Source: Cytophagales bacterium Alg240-R148 (GTDB lineage Bacteria; Bacteroidota; Bacteroidia; Cytophagales; Cyclobacteriaceae). From it: DNA of 64,000 nucleotides. Below, in pieces: positions 18,730 to 27,325 of the stretch. A model generated the notes under the pieces. It saw only the letters and a list, made by a program, of their open reading frames with translations. It had not been told where the DNA came from and ran no database searches. The stretch lies in the NCBI GenBank assembly GCA_900537185.1, contig LS999829.1, positions 536,047 to 600,046 on the forward strand. The letters are read 5' to 3'. How positions within the stretch are numbered: the first letter of the stretch is position 1; every line of letters starts with the position of its first letter. The translations under genes and the position numbers were made by a program.

Positions 18730-19755
18730 TTATTTTTTTGGTTTGATTACATTTGTTTCAAGGACTTTCCCTCCTCTTAAATATTTTATTTTAAATGAGC
18801 TTCCTCTTTCTATTTTACTCATTATCTCCATAATCTTTTCGATACTCTCTTGAGAGTCTATTCTAATATTTTCAATTTCCAAAATTATATCCCCTCCGAG
18901 CACTACTTCTTGCCCAGCTATTTCAGCAATATAATCCCCACCTTGGAGTCCAGCAATACCAGCAGGAGACAAGGGCACAACATCCGTTAATAATATACCT
19001 GCGGATTGAGGCAAATTCAAAATTTTAGCTACTTCACCAGCCACAATTATAGATTCAACACCATTCCAACCTCTGTCTTCGTTAATCAAAAGTTCATAAG
19101 CCAAATTGGTAGTGGCCGCAAAGCCAATCCCATCAAAACCACCTGATTTCGATAGTATAAAACTAACTATTCCTATGACCTCTCCTTTCATGTTGAACAT
19201 GGGGCCACCGGAATTTCCTTGGTTGATAGAAGCATCGGTTTGAAAAAACTCTACTTTCATCAATTCACTTGTTTTGCTGTGTTCTTTGTGTCTGCCAGAG
19301 ATAATTCCTTTGGAAAGAGAATGCCCCAAAGCAAAAGGAGTTCCTATAATAAATATATCATCTCCAATTTTTACATTATCAGAATTTCCTATCGGTGCTA
19401 CATAATATTTTTTTGGCATCCATAAAACTTTAACCAAAGCAACATCTGCAGTTTGAACTGTTGAAATTATTTTAGCAGGAATTACCTCGCCATTTGCGAA
19501 TTCCACTTCAACATGCTCGGCTACCTGCACCACATGGGCGGCTGTCAATATCTCGCCATTTTCACTTATTAGCACCCCACTCCCTACTCCTTCTGCAGTT
19601 GCGGTTTGTCCTTGTTTAGAAACTATCTGTTTTTGTTTTGTCTTGATAACAACCACAGAAGGGTCCACTTTTTCATACAAGCCGCTTAAGCTTTGGGCAA
19701 AACACATGGAAATTGCCAACATGTTAAAAAATAAAATAGAGGTAATCTTTTTCAT
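18730..19755 (-). CDS. HtrA/DegP-type trypsin-like serine protease with PDZ domain
   Basis: 341 residues when started at the ATG giving a clean signal peptide (MKKITSILFF..., cleavage near CFA-Q). The catalytic triad is readable: His74 in TAAHVV, Asp104 in ADVALVKV, and Ser182 in GNSGGPM. After about residue 245 comes one PDZ-like domain (SAGILLTDVVPLSPAGIAGL, then GGDYIAEIAG). This is shorter than DegP/DegQ with two PDZ domains. The predicted site is the periplasm, with a role in protein quality control or regulated proteolysis. It ends 4 bases before the nuoA start and follows an NTF2-like gene by 49 bases, so it is probably transcribed with nuoABCD. Confidence 0.9.
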   Translation of the reverse strand: MKKITSILFFNMLAISMCFAQSLSGLYEKVDPSVVVIKTKQKQIVSKQGQTATAEGVGSGVLISENGEILTAAHVVQVAEHVEVEFANGEVIPAKIISTVQTADVALVKVLWMPKKYYVAPIGNSDNVKIGDDIFIIGTPFALGHSLSKGIISGRHKEHSKTSELMKVEFFQTDASINQGNSGGPMFNMKGEVIGIVSFILSKSGGFDGIGFAATTNLAYELLINEDRGWNGVESIIVAGEVAKILNLPQSAGILLTDVVPLSPAGIAGLQGGDYIAEIAGQEVVLGGDIILEIENIRIDSQESIEKIMEIMSKIERGSSFKIKYLRGGKVLETNVIKPKK

Positions 19756-19804
19756 AGTAATTTCGTGTAAATCAAAAATGCATTGCAAAGTAAACAGCTT
19801 TAAT

Positions 19805-20629
19805 TTAATTCTTCACTAAACGCCCTTTAAAATTGATGCAATTGTCTTTATAAATGTGGTTTTTTAATATAATAACCAACGCATCCTTGCGGCTTTCTGC
19901 TTTTCCCAATTGCGTAACTTTTTCATCATAGGTATCAATCAAATTGATTGTTTTATCTTTCAACCATTCGTATTTATAATCCATGGAATAAATATAATTG
20001 CCATCTGCCGTTGTGGTAAAGGTAAAATCATTGTTTTCAAACAAAAACATATTACCTCCTGGGATTCTTGTTTTGGTTAAATACTTTTTTCCATTACTAG
20101 AAAGGGAAGAAATATCTGCGACGCAATCGTCCTTAAACAATGCATCGATGCTCAAAACTGCATTGTATCTAATAATCTTCCATACTCCTTTTTCTTTTTC
20201 TGCCACTGCTGTAACCGATTGAAGCGCACTCATGGCCTGTTCTCCGTTAATTTTAGCATTGGCCCTTATTGCATAGTTTATTACGCCTAAACCATTGTTA
20301 ACATGTATGATGGGCTCTTTCACTATTTTCCCTGATACAGTTAAACCATCCATTGCAATAATATCCGATAACCTTTTTCTGTAAAATTTAAAATCTCCCT
20401 CTGACTCCCTGTACCGGTTATTAATTCCAATGTCAATGTATTTAAATTGTGCGTTCTTAGAAAATGCGCTTAAAATACCTTGGTAATTTTTACCATTTAC
20501 TTCACCTACATTAGTTCCGGTTAATTTGTACACCAGCTTCTTAATTTCTGCTTCATCATTTTGAGCAAAAACTGTTTGAAAAGCCAAAATAAAAGAAACT
20601 ACTGTTAATAGTTTTATGCTGTATTTCAT
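19805..20629 (-). CDS. Exported protein with NTF2/SnoaL-like N-terminal half, function unknown
   Basis: 274 residues with a signal peptide (MKYSIKLLTVVSFILAFQTVFAQ, without the last residues the cleavage is near FAQ). Residues about 25-160 look like an NTF2/SnoaL-type fold: a helix with FSKNAQFKYIDIG, then strands GLGVINYAIRANAKING and SVTAVAEKEKGVWKIIRYN. The second half (about 165-274) has many beta strands (NMFLFENNDFTFTT, NYIYSMDYKYEWL) and is not recognised. No catalytic residues can be assigned. It lies 23 bases after the BamA-type fusion and 49 bases before the protease. Confidence 0.65.
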   Translation of the reverse strand: MKYSIKLLTVVSFILAFQTVFAQNDEAEIKKLVYKLTGTNVGEVNGKNYQGILSAFSKNAQFKYIDIGINNRYRESEGDFKFYRKRLSDIIAMDGLTVSGKIVKEPIIHVNNGLGVINYAIRANAKINGEQAMSALQSVTAVAEKEKGVWKIIRYNAVLSIDALFKDDCVADISSLSSNGKKYLTKTRIPGGNMFLFENNDFTFTTTADGNYIYSMDYKYEWLKDKTINLIDTYDEKVTQLGKAESRKDALVIILKNHIYKDNCINFKGRLVKN

Positions 20630-20652
20630 GATCTATGTGTTTTCTACTTAAT

Positions 20653-23600
20653 TTAAAAAAGAAACCCTAACCGAAGGTAACCTAAAACTTCCTCTTCTGA
20701 AACTCCTACATCGACATTCAATACAAAAGCGTTTAGTGGCGCTATCCATACCCCTCCACCGATGGTATTGTGCCATTCAGAAGAATCGTTACCCCCAACT
20801 TTACTTGGATCTTTGTCTACCCAAACGCGGCCGATATCTGTAAAACCGTTGATTCCTATCGTCATGGGTAGTATTTTGTTTTTTGATTCCAATAGTTTGA
20901 ATCGCAACTCCATATTGGTAAAGGCCATCGCATCTCCAAAAAACCGGGTCTTTCGATACCCTCGCAACTCTTTTTGGTCTCCCAATATCTGGGCCTGAAA
21001 ATATTCGTATTCCCCAAAATTGATTCCGCCACCAAAGCGTACCGCCCATGTTAATTCGGAAGGCAATCGCAAAGTTTTATAAAATGAAAATTCTGACTTA
21101 AACCTAGTAAATTCTGTCGCTTCTTCTCCTATGTTTTCGTACCCTCTTAAATCTACAGAAAAATGGGCTCCACTTTTTGGGTACATATCTTTATCTCGGG
21201 TATCAAAATCGTAGGACAACACCAAACCACTGTATTTTTTCCATTCAAAAAAGTTGGGGTCCTCTACTGTCTCAGCATAATCCAATATAAACCGATCCTC
21301 TCCATTGTAATCTTGCTCCGTTTTAAAGGCCTGAAAATGCAAGCCCACAGAAAATTTAGACCGACCAGAAATTTTATTGGACAAAGCGCCATAAGCAGAG
21401 ACATTTCTAAACCTTACCCGATAATATTCAATTTCACTACCTAGGCCCAACGATTCTGAAATATTTTTATCGTAAACAGTTTCATTTCCAATACCAAAGA
21501 AATTGGAAGTATAATTGGGCATCAGGGCTAAAAATTCTAGATCCATTGACCACTTTTTTATTATATCGGTCCAAGTAGTTTTATAGTTAAAGGAATAAGA
21601 CTGCGTTTTTGGAGCTATTTTTGCCATTACAAAATGTCGGCTTTTAAACGGTTCTTTTCTAAATCCTTGGTTTTCATAGGTAAATCCAGCACCAATAAAA
21701 AAACCATCATCAGGGTTAATATCAGCACTCAATAGTGGCATCAGTGTATTGTACTTGAATTGATTTCGATTGTAATTATTTACTTCCGGATCTTTGGAAA
21801 GTTGCAAGTTTACTTCCTTGGTTTTCTTATAACCATTGCCTTCTTTGTTGTCATAAACGAATATTTTTTTCCTGAGCCCAGCTATGTGGCTGCTGTCCTT
21901 AACCACGTCTTTTCCTTCTCCTCCAATTACCCTTACTTTTATACCCTTTTTCCCTTTACCTGTGAAAATAAAAACATCATTTCCTTTTAATCCATACAAC
22001 CTAATCTCTTTGGTTTCTTGCTTATAAAAATGTCTTTTATAAAGCAATTTGGCATTTTTTCCCTTTTTCCCTTTTTTATTAATTTTGTATACCTCCACCA
22101 AAGCATCACCATTCTTGAAACGGCGTACATTAAATTCTTCATGTTTGTTAGAACCATCTACATTAACTAATTTTGCCAAAAACTCGTAATATGTATTGGC
22201 GTATTCGACCAAATGATCTCTGTTGGATCGAATTTTTCTTTCTATCTCCGCTCCATTTTTAGCATATACAGAGTCTGGCCAAGTATGTAGTGCATTCGCA
22301 ATTACCTCGTCTGTTACATTCTTTTGTAATTCTTTTGCAATAGCCACCCACTCCGCTCTGGAGGGTTCATTGATAAAGTCCCTATCAAAATAGCGCCCAT
22401 TAAAATTAAATTCATTTAGGTTTTTATACTTGTCATCGAACCCTTGGAACTTTGGCATGGCCCACTTTTTGCCCACAAAGCTCATAACGACCCCATCGTT
22501 TATAAAAAAAGCTTGGTCCCTGTCTCTTGGAATTGGCCGGTAATAATGCCCTTTTTTTGTTTTGAACCGCGCCCACCTCCATTGGTCATCGTGTCGGTCC
22601 CAATCGCCAATCATCATATCAAAAAGCCTCGATTTAAGTACCCAATGCTGGTCTACCTCTTCATCGTTATCTGATTTCAGCTTTTTTATTAGATCGAAAG
22701 TGCTAATTATTTTCTTAGAATCCCCGAAATTGCCTGTCCCCTTCCAATTACCTGAAGGCCTTTCTTCATATAAAAATACATCATTTGAAAAGTCGTTCCG
22801 ATACTGCCCAAAACGGGGATCATGAGGCAAGTACACCGGTTGCGGGTTGGTATGGTATACTTGGGCTGCATCTGCCAATTTTGGAATTGCAAACGCACCA
22901 TATGGGTGGGAAGCTGAAATTTGATCTTGAACCAAATCTGCGGCTATCGTTTTTCTTAAATCTTCTGGCACGGCGCCTTGTGCATATTTTTCAATACTTC
23001 TTAACACATATTGTTTGCCATCATCAGCTTGCAACCTCAAAGACCTGGTTTGTTGCCCCCCTCCTCTTTTAATAATTTTCAACCCACCTTTCTCTTTACC
23101 AATGTCAAAGACATCAAAGTTAACCGCAGTAGCCCACGATTTTCTGTAGTTATTTCCAAACCACCAGGTATTCATATTGTTGTATTGTGTACTGATGGGT
23201 GTTTTGTATTGGTTGGATAAAGAATCAGGAAGGGTGAATTCAGAGATGGCTTCTTTTTTCACATATTCTAGTTCAATTATCTCTTTATTGAATCGTTCTT
23301 GTAAACTTCCATCCTTCTGTAGCTCCCAAAACACCGCATTTACTTTCCCATTTTTAAAAAAATCCAACCGCCCAAATCCTTGGTAAGCAGACTTATAAAC
23401 GCTAATTGCCAATTCTTTACGGTCTTTTATTTTTTTTCCTTCTTTTTCAACACTTAAACTCGTTAACAGCATCGGAAGCCCATCTACGTGGTAAACGCCT
23501 TGATAGGAATCATGAGAAGAAAGTAAAATTACATTTTTATGTTTGGTTAACTCTTTTAAAAAGTAACTGGAGTATGCCTTGTATACCGGATGGATGTACT

Positions 23601-24267
23601 TCTGGTTGCTCGGTATTAAGGCGTTGTAATTAGTGCCCTCCATAACCAAGGGATGGTGCATGGCCACTACCACAATTTTGTCGTAGTTCCGTTCGATGAT
23701 ATCTTTTAAACCGGTTAAAATCTCATCTACTCCATAAGTAGAGCAGGCTTCATTTCTTCCTGATTTATCCCATGGGTGTAAAATCCATTGAGAATCAAAT
23801 GCCGCCAGTGTTATCAAATCGTTCACCGGTACTTCATACGGACCCGGACAACCCGATTGACTTGGATAAATAACACTAGAATTAAACAAAGTGTCCAAAT
23901 ATTCGTCCATAAACTGAACCTTTTGGAAACCTTTGTTGCCATTGTCATCCCATTCGCCTTCGCCGTTTAAAATGTAAACATCGGCATTGGACTGAATCGA
24001 TTTTAAGTTTTGTATAACTTGAGGGGTATGGAAACCTGCAATTTGTGTATAATCCTTTTTATTTGGGTTAAAATTATCCCCCAACAGGAGCAAACCGCTT
24101 TTAGAAGCAGTGCGCTGCATGCTTTTTTCTATAATTTGAAGCGCTGAATCAAAACGGTCTATTTTAGAGCCATTCCCAGCAAAATGTAAACTGTACACAG
24201 GTTCTTCCTGTTGGGCGAACCCATCCAAACACATAGCACACATCAAAAAAATAAAAATTCTCTTCAT
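20653..24267 (-). CDS. Fusion: degenerate metallophosphoesterase, kinase-like segment and BamA/D15-type outer-membrane barrel
   Basis: 1204 residues from the Met that gives a signal peptide (MKRIFIFLMCAMCLDGFAQ); an upstream Met 8 codons earlier is less likely. Residues about 25-300 resemble a calcineurin-like phosphoesterase, but key metal ligands look lost: AGNG (30-33) replaces GDAG, LNGEGEW (100-106) replaces GNHDW, and SSHDSYQ (250-256) replaces GHDH. LLGDNFNP (61-68) and AMHHP (202-206) remain. Residues about 385-700 contain GDWDRHDDQ (554-562) and PRDRDQAF (from 580), which look like the catalytic loop and second metal site of CotH/HipA-like atypical kinases. From about 830 to the final LGFLF is a D15/BamA-type 16-strand-like barrel (YDFDTRDKDMYPKSG, GYRKTRFFGD). 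The predicted place is the outer membrane with large periplasmic parts. Confidence 0.8.
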   Translation of the reverse strand: MKRIFIFLMCAMCLDGFAQQEEPVYSLHFAGNGSKIDRFDSALQIIEKSMQRTASKSGLLLLGDNFNPNKKDYTQIAGFHTPQVIQNLKSIQSNADVYILNGEGEWDDNGNKGFQKVQFMDEYLDTLFNSSVIYPSQSGCPGPYEVPVNDLITLAAFDSQWILHPWDKSGRNEACSTYGVDEILTGLKDIIERNYDKIVVVAMHHPLVMEGTNYNALIPSNQKYIHPVYKAYSSYFLKELTKHKNVILLSSHDSYQGVYHVDGLPMLLTSLSVEKEGKKIKDRKELAISVYKSAYQGFGRLDFFKNGKVNAVFWELQKDGSLQERFNKEIIELEYVKKEAISEFTLPDSLSNQYKTPISTQYNNMNTWWFGNNYRKSWATAVNFDVFDIGKEKGGLKIIKRGGGQQTRSLRLQADDGKQYVLRSIEKYAQGAVPEDLRKTIAADLVQDQISASHPYGAFAIPKLADAAQVYHTNPQPVYLPHDPRFGQYRNDFSNDVFLYEERPSGNWKGTGNFGDSKKIISTFDLIKKLKSDNDEEVDQHWVLKSRLFDMMIGDWDRHDDQWRWARFKTKKGHYYRPIPRDRDQAFFINDGVVMSFVGKKWAMPKFQGFDDKYKNLNEFNFNGRYFDRDFINEPSRAEWVAIAKELQKNVTDEVIANALHTWPDSVYAKNGAEIERKIRSNRDHLVEYANTYYEFLAKLVNVDGSNKHEEFNVRRFKNGDALVEVYKINKKGKKGKNAKLLYKRHFYKQETKEIRLYGLKGNDVFIFTGKGKKGIKVRVIGGEGKDVVKDSSHIAGLRKKIFVYDNKEGNGYKKTKEVNLQLSKDPEVNNYNRNQFKYNTLMPLLSADINPDDGFFIGAGFTYENQGFRKEPFKSRHFVMAKIAPKTQSYSFNYKTTWTDIIKKWSMDLEFLALMPNYTSNFFGIGNETVYDKNISESLGLGSEIEYYRVRFRNVSAYGALSNKISGRSKFSVGLHFQAFKTEQDYNGEDRFILDYAETVEDPNFFEWKKYSGLVLSYDFDTRDKDMYPKSGAHFSVDLRGYENIGEEATEFTRFKSEFSFYKTLRLPSELTWAVRFGGGINFGEYEYFQAQILGDQKELRGYRKTRFFGDAMAFTNMELRFKLLESKNKILPMTIGINGFTDIGRVWVDKDPSKVGGNDSSEWHNTIGGGVWIAPLNAFVLNVDVGVSEEEVLGYLRLGFLF

Positions 24268-24332
24268 CCGTAAAAGGTAAATCAATCGCAATTGTAAAAG
24301 TCATATATTCTGATACAATTGTCTAGAAATTA

Positions 24333-24815
24333 TTACCTTTCTTTTAAAAATGAAAGCGCAGGAAGAATTATTTCTTTCTCGTTGGCAAAGGCATGGAAAT
24401 CACCGAAGTAATTCATTTTAAAATATTGGGCAGTTAACTTAAAAGGAGGAAAGAAACTTTCCCACACTTTTGGTCCATCCCCACAGCTTAAGGCAGCCAT
24501 GTTTTTATTCTCCAACTTTCTACCCAATTCTTTGCGAATGGTTATTAAATCGCTGGTTCGGTCCAAGAAAATCTTCATTTTAGCACTCATGCTGTACCAA
24601 TAAATTGGAGAAGCCAAAATCCAAGTGTCATATTGCATTAAAACGTCTATTAACTTAAGAAAATCGTCCTGTTCGTTCCGATGCAAATAGTCGTATTCTG
24701 TAATGTGGTAAGTACCCAAACTAAAAACATCAACAACATGATGTTTTTTATATTCTTGAGCTATTTTGTACGTATTGCCGTCCTCGCGGGACGATCCATA
24801 AAGTAGAGCTGTCAT
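24333..24815 (-). CDS. Flavodoxin-fold NAD(P)H-dependent FMN reductase
   Basis: 160 residues of NADPH-dependent FMN reductase type. The phosphate loop is LYGSSREDGNTYKIA near the N-terminus, followed by DTWILASPIYWYSMSAKMK, the usual FMN-isoalloxazine loop, and RTSDLI. Members reduce FMN or quinones with NAD(P)H, or act in iron release; the substrate cannot be told. It lies upstream of the BamA-type fusion by 65 bases on the same strand. Cytosolic, no signal peptide. Confidence 0.85.
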   Translation of the reverse strand: MTALLYGSSREDGNTYKIAQEYKKHHVVDVFSLGTYHITEYDYLHRNEQDDFLKLIDVLMQYDTWILASPIYWYSMSAKMKIFLDRTSDLITIRKELGRKLENKNMAALSCGDGPKVWESFFPPFKLTAQYFKMNYFGDFHAFANEKEIILPALSFLKER

Positions 24816-24942
24816 GTTTTTTTTCTTGAAGGTAAAAACAGGGCGAAAAAATCTGTTATAAAAAGGATAAGCTTTTTCACTATTGGTATCAACAAAAACT
24901 ATTCAAATCCCGAAACCCTGCTCTTACTTCCTCAAAAAACAA

Positions 24943-25185
24943 TTACCACTTTCTAACCACGACCCTTTTCTTGTTCCTCTTTTTAGAAACTGTACCAACC
25001 CATACGTACTTTTTATATTTGTTGGACCAAACATAATGTCCTTTCCGTTTTACAACTTTAGTTTTTGGTCCAACTTTTTTAACAACCACAACCTTGGTGT
25101 TTGCAGCAACCACTTGATGGCTTTGTGCTTGTGCACCCAACCCTAAAAATAACACCACTAATAATGTTCCAATTAAATTTTTCAT
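24943..25185 (-). CDS. Small very basic exported protein, function unknown
   Basis: 80 residues: signal peptide (MKNLIGTLLVVLFLGLGAQA) and a mature part of about 60 residues with many Lys, Arg and Val and three aromatic patches (HYVWSN, YKKYVWVG, VVVRKW). The mature part has almost no acidic residues, giving a high positive charge. The short repeated pattern KVVVVKKVG / KTKVVKRKG suggests alternating strands. No family is recognised. It stands alone, with 127 bases to the next gene on the same strand and a 373-base gap upstream. It could bind anionic envelope polymers; that is inference. Confidence 0.6.
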   Translation of the reverse strand: MKNLIGTLLVVLFLGLGAQAQSHQVVAANTKVVVVKKVGPKTKVVKRKGHYVWSNKYKKYVWVGTVSKKRNKKRVVVRKW

Positions 25186-25558
25186 GTTTTATGTTTTTAT
25201 TTATTGGTTTAGACCTTAGCAAGTATGGGAGGTTTAATGGGAGGATAGAATAAATTAAAAAAACTTGCAATAAACTTATAAAAAAGCATTGGGCATGCTG
25301 TAGTACAATTGCATTTAAAAAATGCATATCTAACCCCTAGCTGAGCCTTAGTACCAGGGAGTTAAATAGTGCATTTAGTTCTAAAACTGTAAACGTATAA
25401 ATAAGATATTACAAGTGGCAAATAGTTGTAAAATAGTTGTAAATTATTTTCGTATTAACTGAATAAATTTTACTCAGGGTCCTTTTCTTGCTTACAAAAT
25501 ACTTTCTTGTTAATTTGAAACTTCACCAAACCAATAACAATTGGGTACCTCTATAAGA
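25186..25558. other. 373-base intergenic region between divergent genes (small basic protein / pnuC)
   Basis: No gene is seen. The region is AT-rich and must hold the promoters of the basic exported protein (minus) and pnuC (plus). It contains a short hairpin around 25309-25323 (GCATTT/AAATGC) without a T-run, and a perfect 11-base tandem repeat at 25420-25441. I could not fit it to a TPP or NAD riboswitch. Confidence 0.5.
25420..25441. repeat. Perfect tandem direct repeat AAATAGTTGTA x2 upstream of pnuC
   Basis: Two adjacent copies of AAATAGTTGTA lie about 118 bases before the pnuC start. The 11-base period is one helical turn, which would suit a protein dimer binding on one face. Its role in controlling pnuC-nadR is inference. 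Confidence 0.45.
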
Positions 25559-26185
25559 ATGTTTTTTGACATTCAAACCACCGCCATTTCCATATTTGGG
25601 TACAACTTGAGCTATGTTGAATTAATAGGAACATTTTTTGGCCTATTCGCAGTTTACTGGGCTTCTAAAGCCAATATATTAACTTGGCCAGCCAGCATTA
25701 TTAATGAAGCAGCATTTTTTTTATTGTTCTTTCAAGTGCATCTCTATTCGGACATGTTGCTTCAAGTATTTTTTTTTGTAGCCACGCTGTATGGTTGGTA
25801 CAATTGGAAATCCGCCCCTGGTTTCAGAAAAATTACAACTCTATCCAATTTCTCCCGGTGGGTTTGGTTTTTTGTTGCCCTAGGAGGAACACTTGCTCTT
25901 GGCACCCTGGTAGCCCACATACACCAGTTATTGCCGAGCTTTTTCCCTGTTAAAGCTTCTTTCGCTTATCCCGATGCCTTCACCACAACAGCCAGTATGA
26001 TCGCCACCATTCTTTTGGCTCGTAAAAAAATAGAAAACTGGTTAATTTGGATGGTTGTTGACGTGGTTTGTATTTTTTTATATTTCATAAAGGGTATCCA
26101 AGTGGTTGCGGTAGAATATTTTATTTTTTTAATCTTGTGTATTTTTGGTTGGTACAACTGGAAAAAAATAATGCGCCATGGTTAA
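25559..26185 (+). CDS. pnuC: Nicotinamide riboside transporter PnuC
   Basis: 208 residues from the first ATG (a TTG 18 bases upstream is also in frame). Seven hydrophobic segments fit the PnuC fold. Typical family features are IGTFFGLFAVYWASKAN, then WPASIINEAAFFLLF near the N-terminus, and repeated GWYNWK at the ends of helices (about 80 and near the C-terminus). PnuC lets nicotinamide riboside cross the inner membrane; phosphorylation inside traps it. The nadR-like gene overlaps its end by 8 bases and encodes exactly this kinase, which supports the specificity over the thiamine-transporting PnuT relatives. Confidence 0.93.
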   Translation: MFFDIQTTAISIFGYNLSYVELIGTFFGLFAVYWASKANILTWPASIINEAAFFLLFFQVHLYSDMLLQVFFFVATLYGWYNWKSAPGFRKITTLSNFSRWVWFFVALGGTLALGTLVAHIHQLLPSFFPVKASFAYPDAFTTTASMIATILLARKKIENWLIWMVVDVVCIFLYFIKGIQVVAVEYFIFLILCIFGWYNWKKIMRHG

Positions 26186-27173
26186 TGGATTTACTTTTGG
26201 AAAATTCCTACCCTTCCATTTAGGGCATGTAGCTTTAATTAAATTCGCACAAAAACGTTGTACGAACCTCACGGTTTTGGTTTGTGCCTCCGACAAAGAA
26301 TCTATTAGTGGCGCCACTCGGGTACAATGGATTGAGAATGAATTTAAGCACCTACCATGTATAAAGGTCCAATTGTTCCAGTATTCAGAATCCTTTCTTA
26401 CCAACACCTCGCATGCTTCAAAAGTGGTGTCCAAACAATGGTCCGATCAATTTAAATTAATTTTCCCTGATGCTAACGTTGTATTCACATCAGAAAAGTA
26501 TGGAGAATACGTGGCGGACTACATGAACATCCAGCATGTTCCATTTGATCCAGATAGAGTGCAAACACCTATATCTTCCTCGCTAATTCTTAAAAACTTA
26601 AAAGAAAAATGGAAATTTCTATCGTTTGGAGCCAAATCACACTTCATTAAAAAAATAGTAATTCTAGGAACGGAGTCCACCGGAAAGTCCACACTTGCAG
26701 GCCAACTTGCCCAGCATTACCGCTGCAGTTTGGTAGAAGAAACTGGTAGAGTCCTTGTAGAACACAGCAACCTTTGCACTTTAAAAGATCTTATCAACAT
26801 TGCACAACAGCACACCCAAGCAATAAAGCGCTCTATAGAAGAATCATTTGGCCCCCTGTTAATTTTGGACACCAATATTATAACCACACAATCCTATGCT
26901 GACTTCCTATTTCAAACGAAGCTCTCAACAACTGTAGAACAGGAAGCTGCAAATGCCGGAGATGTATACTTATACCTCAACAACGACTGTCCCTACCACC
27001 AAGATGGTACCCGACTCAATGTAAAAATGCGCAATAAATTGCATTGGTCCCAATTAGATTATCTTGAAAAAAGAAACATCCCTTACTGTTTGATTAGTGG
27101 ATCTTGGGAAAATAGGATGGACCGTTCTGTCCAAATAATAGACAAACTAATGCGCAGTTCCATTGTAAGGTAA
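26178..27173 (+). CDS. nadR: NadR-type NMN adenylyltransferase / ribosylnicotinamide kinase
   Basis: 331 residues with two domains and no N-terminal HTH repressor domain. The nucleotidyltransferase (about 1-150) shows the GKFLPFHLGH motif at residues 8-17 and a RVQTPISSS segment. The kinase (about 160-325) has a P-loop GTESTGKST at 164-172 and LLILDTN as Walker B-like strand. It phosphorylates nicotinamide riboside to NMN and adenylates NMN to NAD. The Arg normally near the ISxT site appears replaced by Lys (ILKNLKEKW), a small deviation. It overlaps pnuC by 8 bases, giving one uptake-and-salvage operon. Confidence 0.93.
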   Translation: MVNGFTFGKFLPFHLGHVALIKFAQKRCTNLTVLVCASDKESISGATRVQWIENEFKHLPCIKVQLFQYSESFLTNTSHASKVVSKQWSDQFKLIFPDANVVFTSEKYGEYVADYMNIQHVPFDPDRVQTPISSSLILKNLKEKWKFLSFGAKSHFIKKIVILGTESTGKSTLAGQLAQHYRCSLVEETGRVLVEHSNLCTLKDLINIAQQHTQAIKRSIEESFGPLLILDTNIITTQSYADFLFQTKLSTTVEQEAANAGDVYLYLNNDCPYHQDGTRLNVKMRNKLHWSQLDYLEKRNIPYCLISGSWENRMDRSVQIIDKLMRSSIVR

Positions 27174-27325
27174 AGTATATTTCTAATTTTTAGAAAGAAC
27201 AAATGCCCATATAAAACACTGTCGCATACCCGATAATACTGTTCCAACCGTTTAAAATATGAATAAAACGTAACTAAACGTATATAATTGATGACTTTTA
27301 TAGTTGGTATAGGCATTTCGACCCA

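Noticed and set aside
25328-25540. Possible TPP or NAD riboswitch before pnuC
   Set aside because: I could not find the conserved TPP core sequences (CUGAGA and the downstream box) in proper order, nor a match for the known NAD riboswitches.
27179-27196. AT-only hairpin (TTTCTAA/TTAGAAA) after nadR
   Set aside because: The stem contains almost no G-C pairs and has no T-run, so it is too weak to call a terminator.
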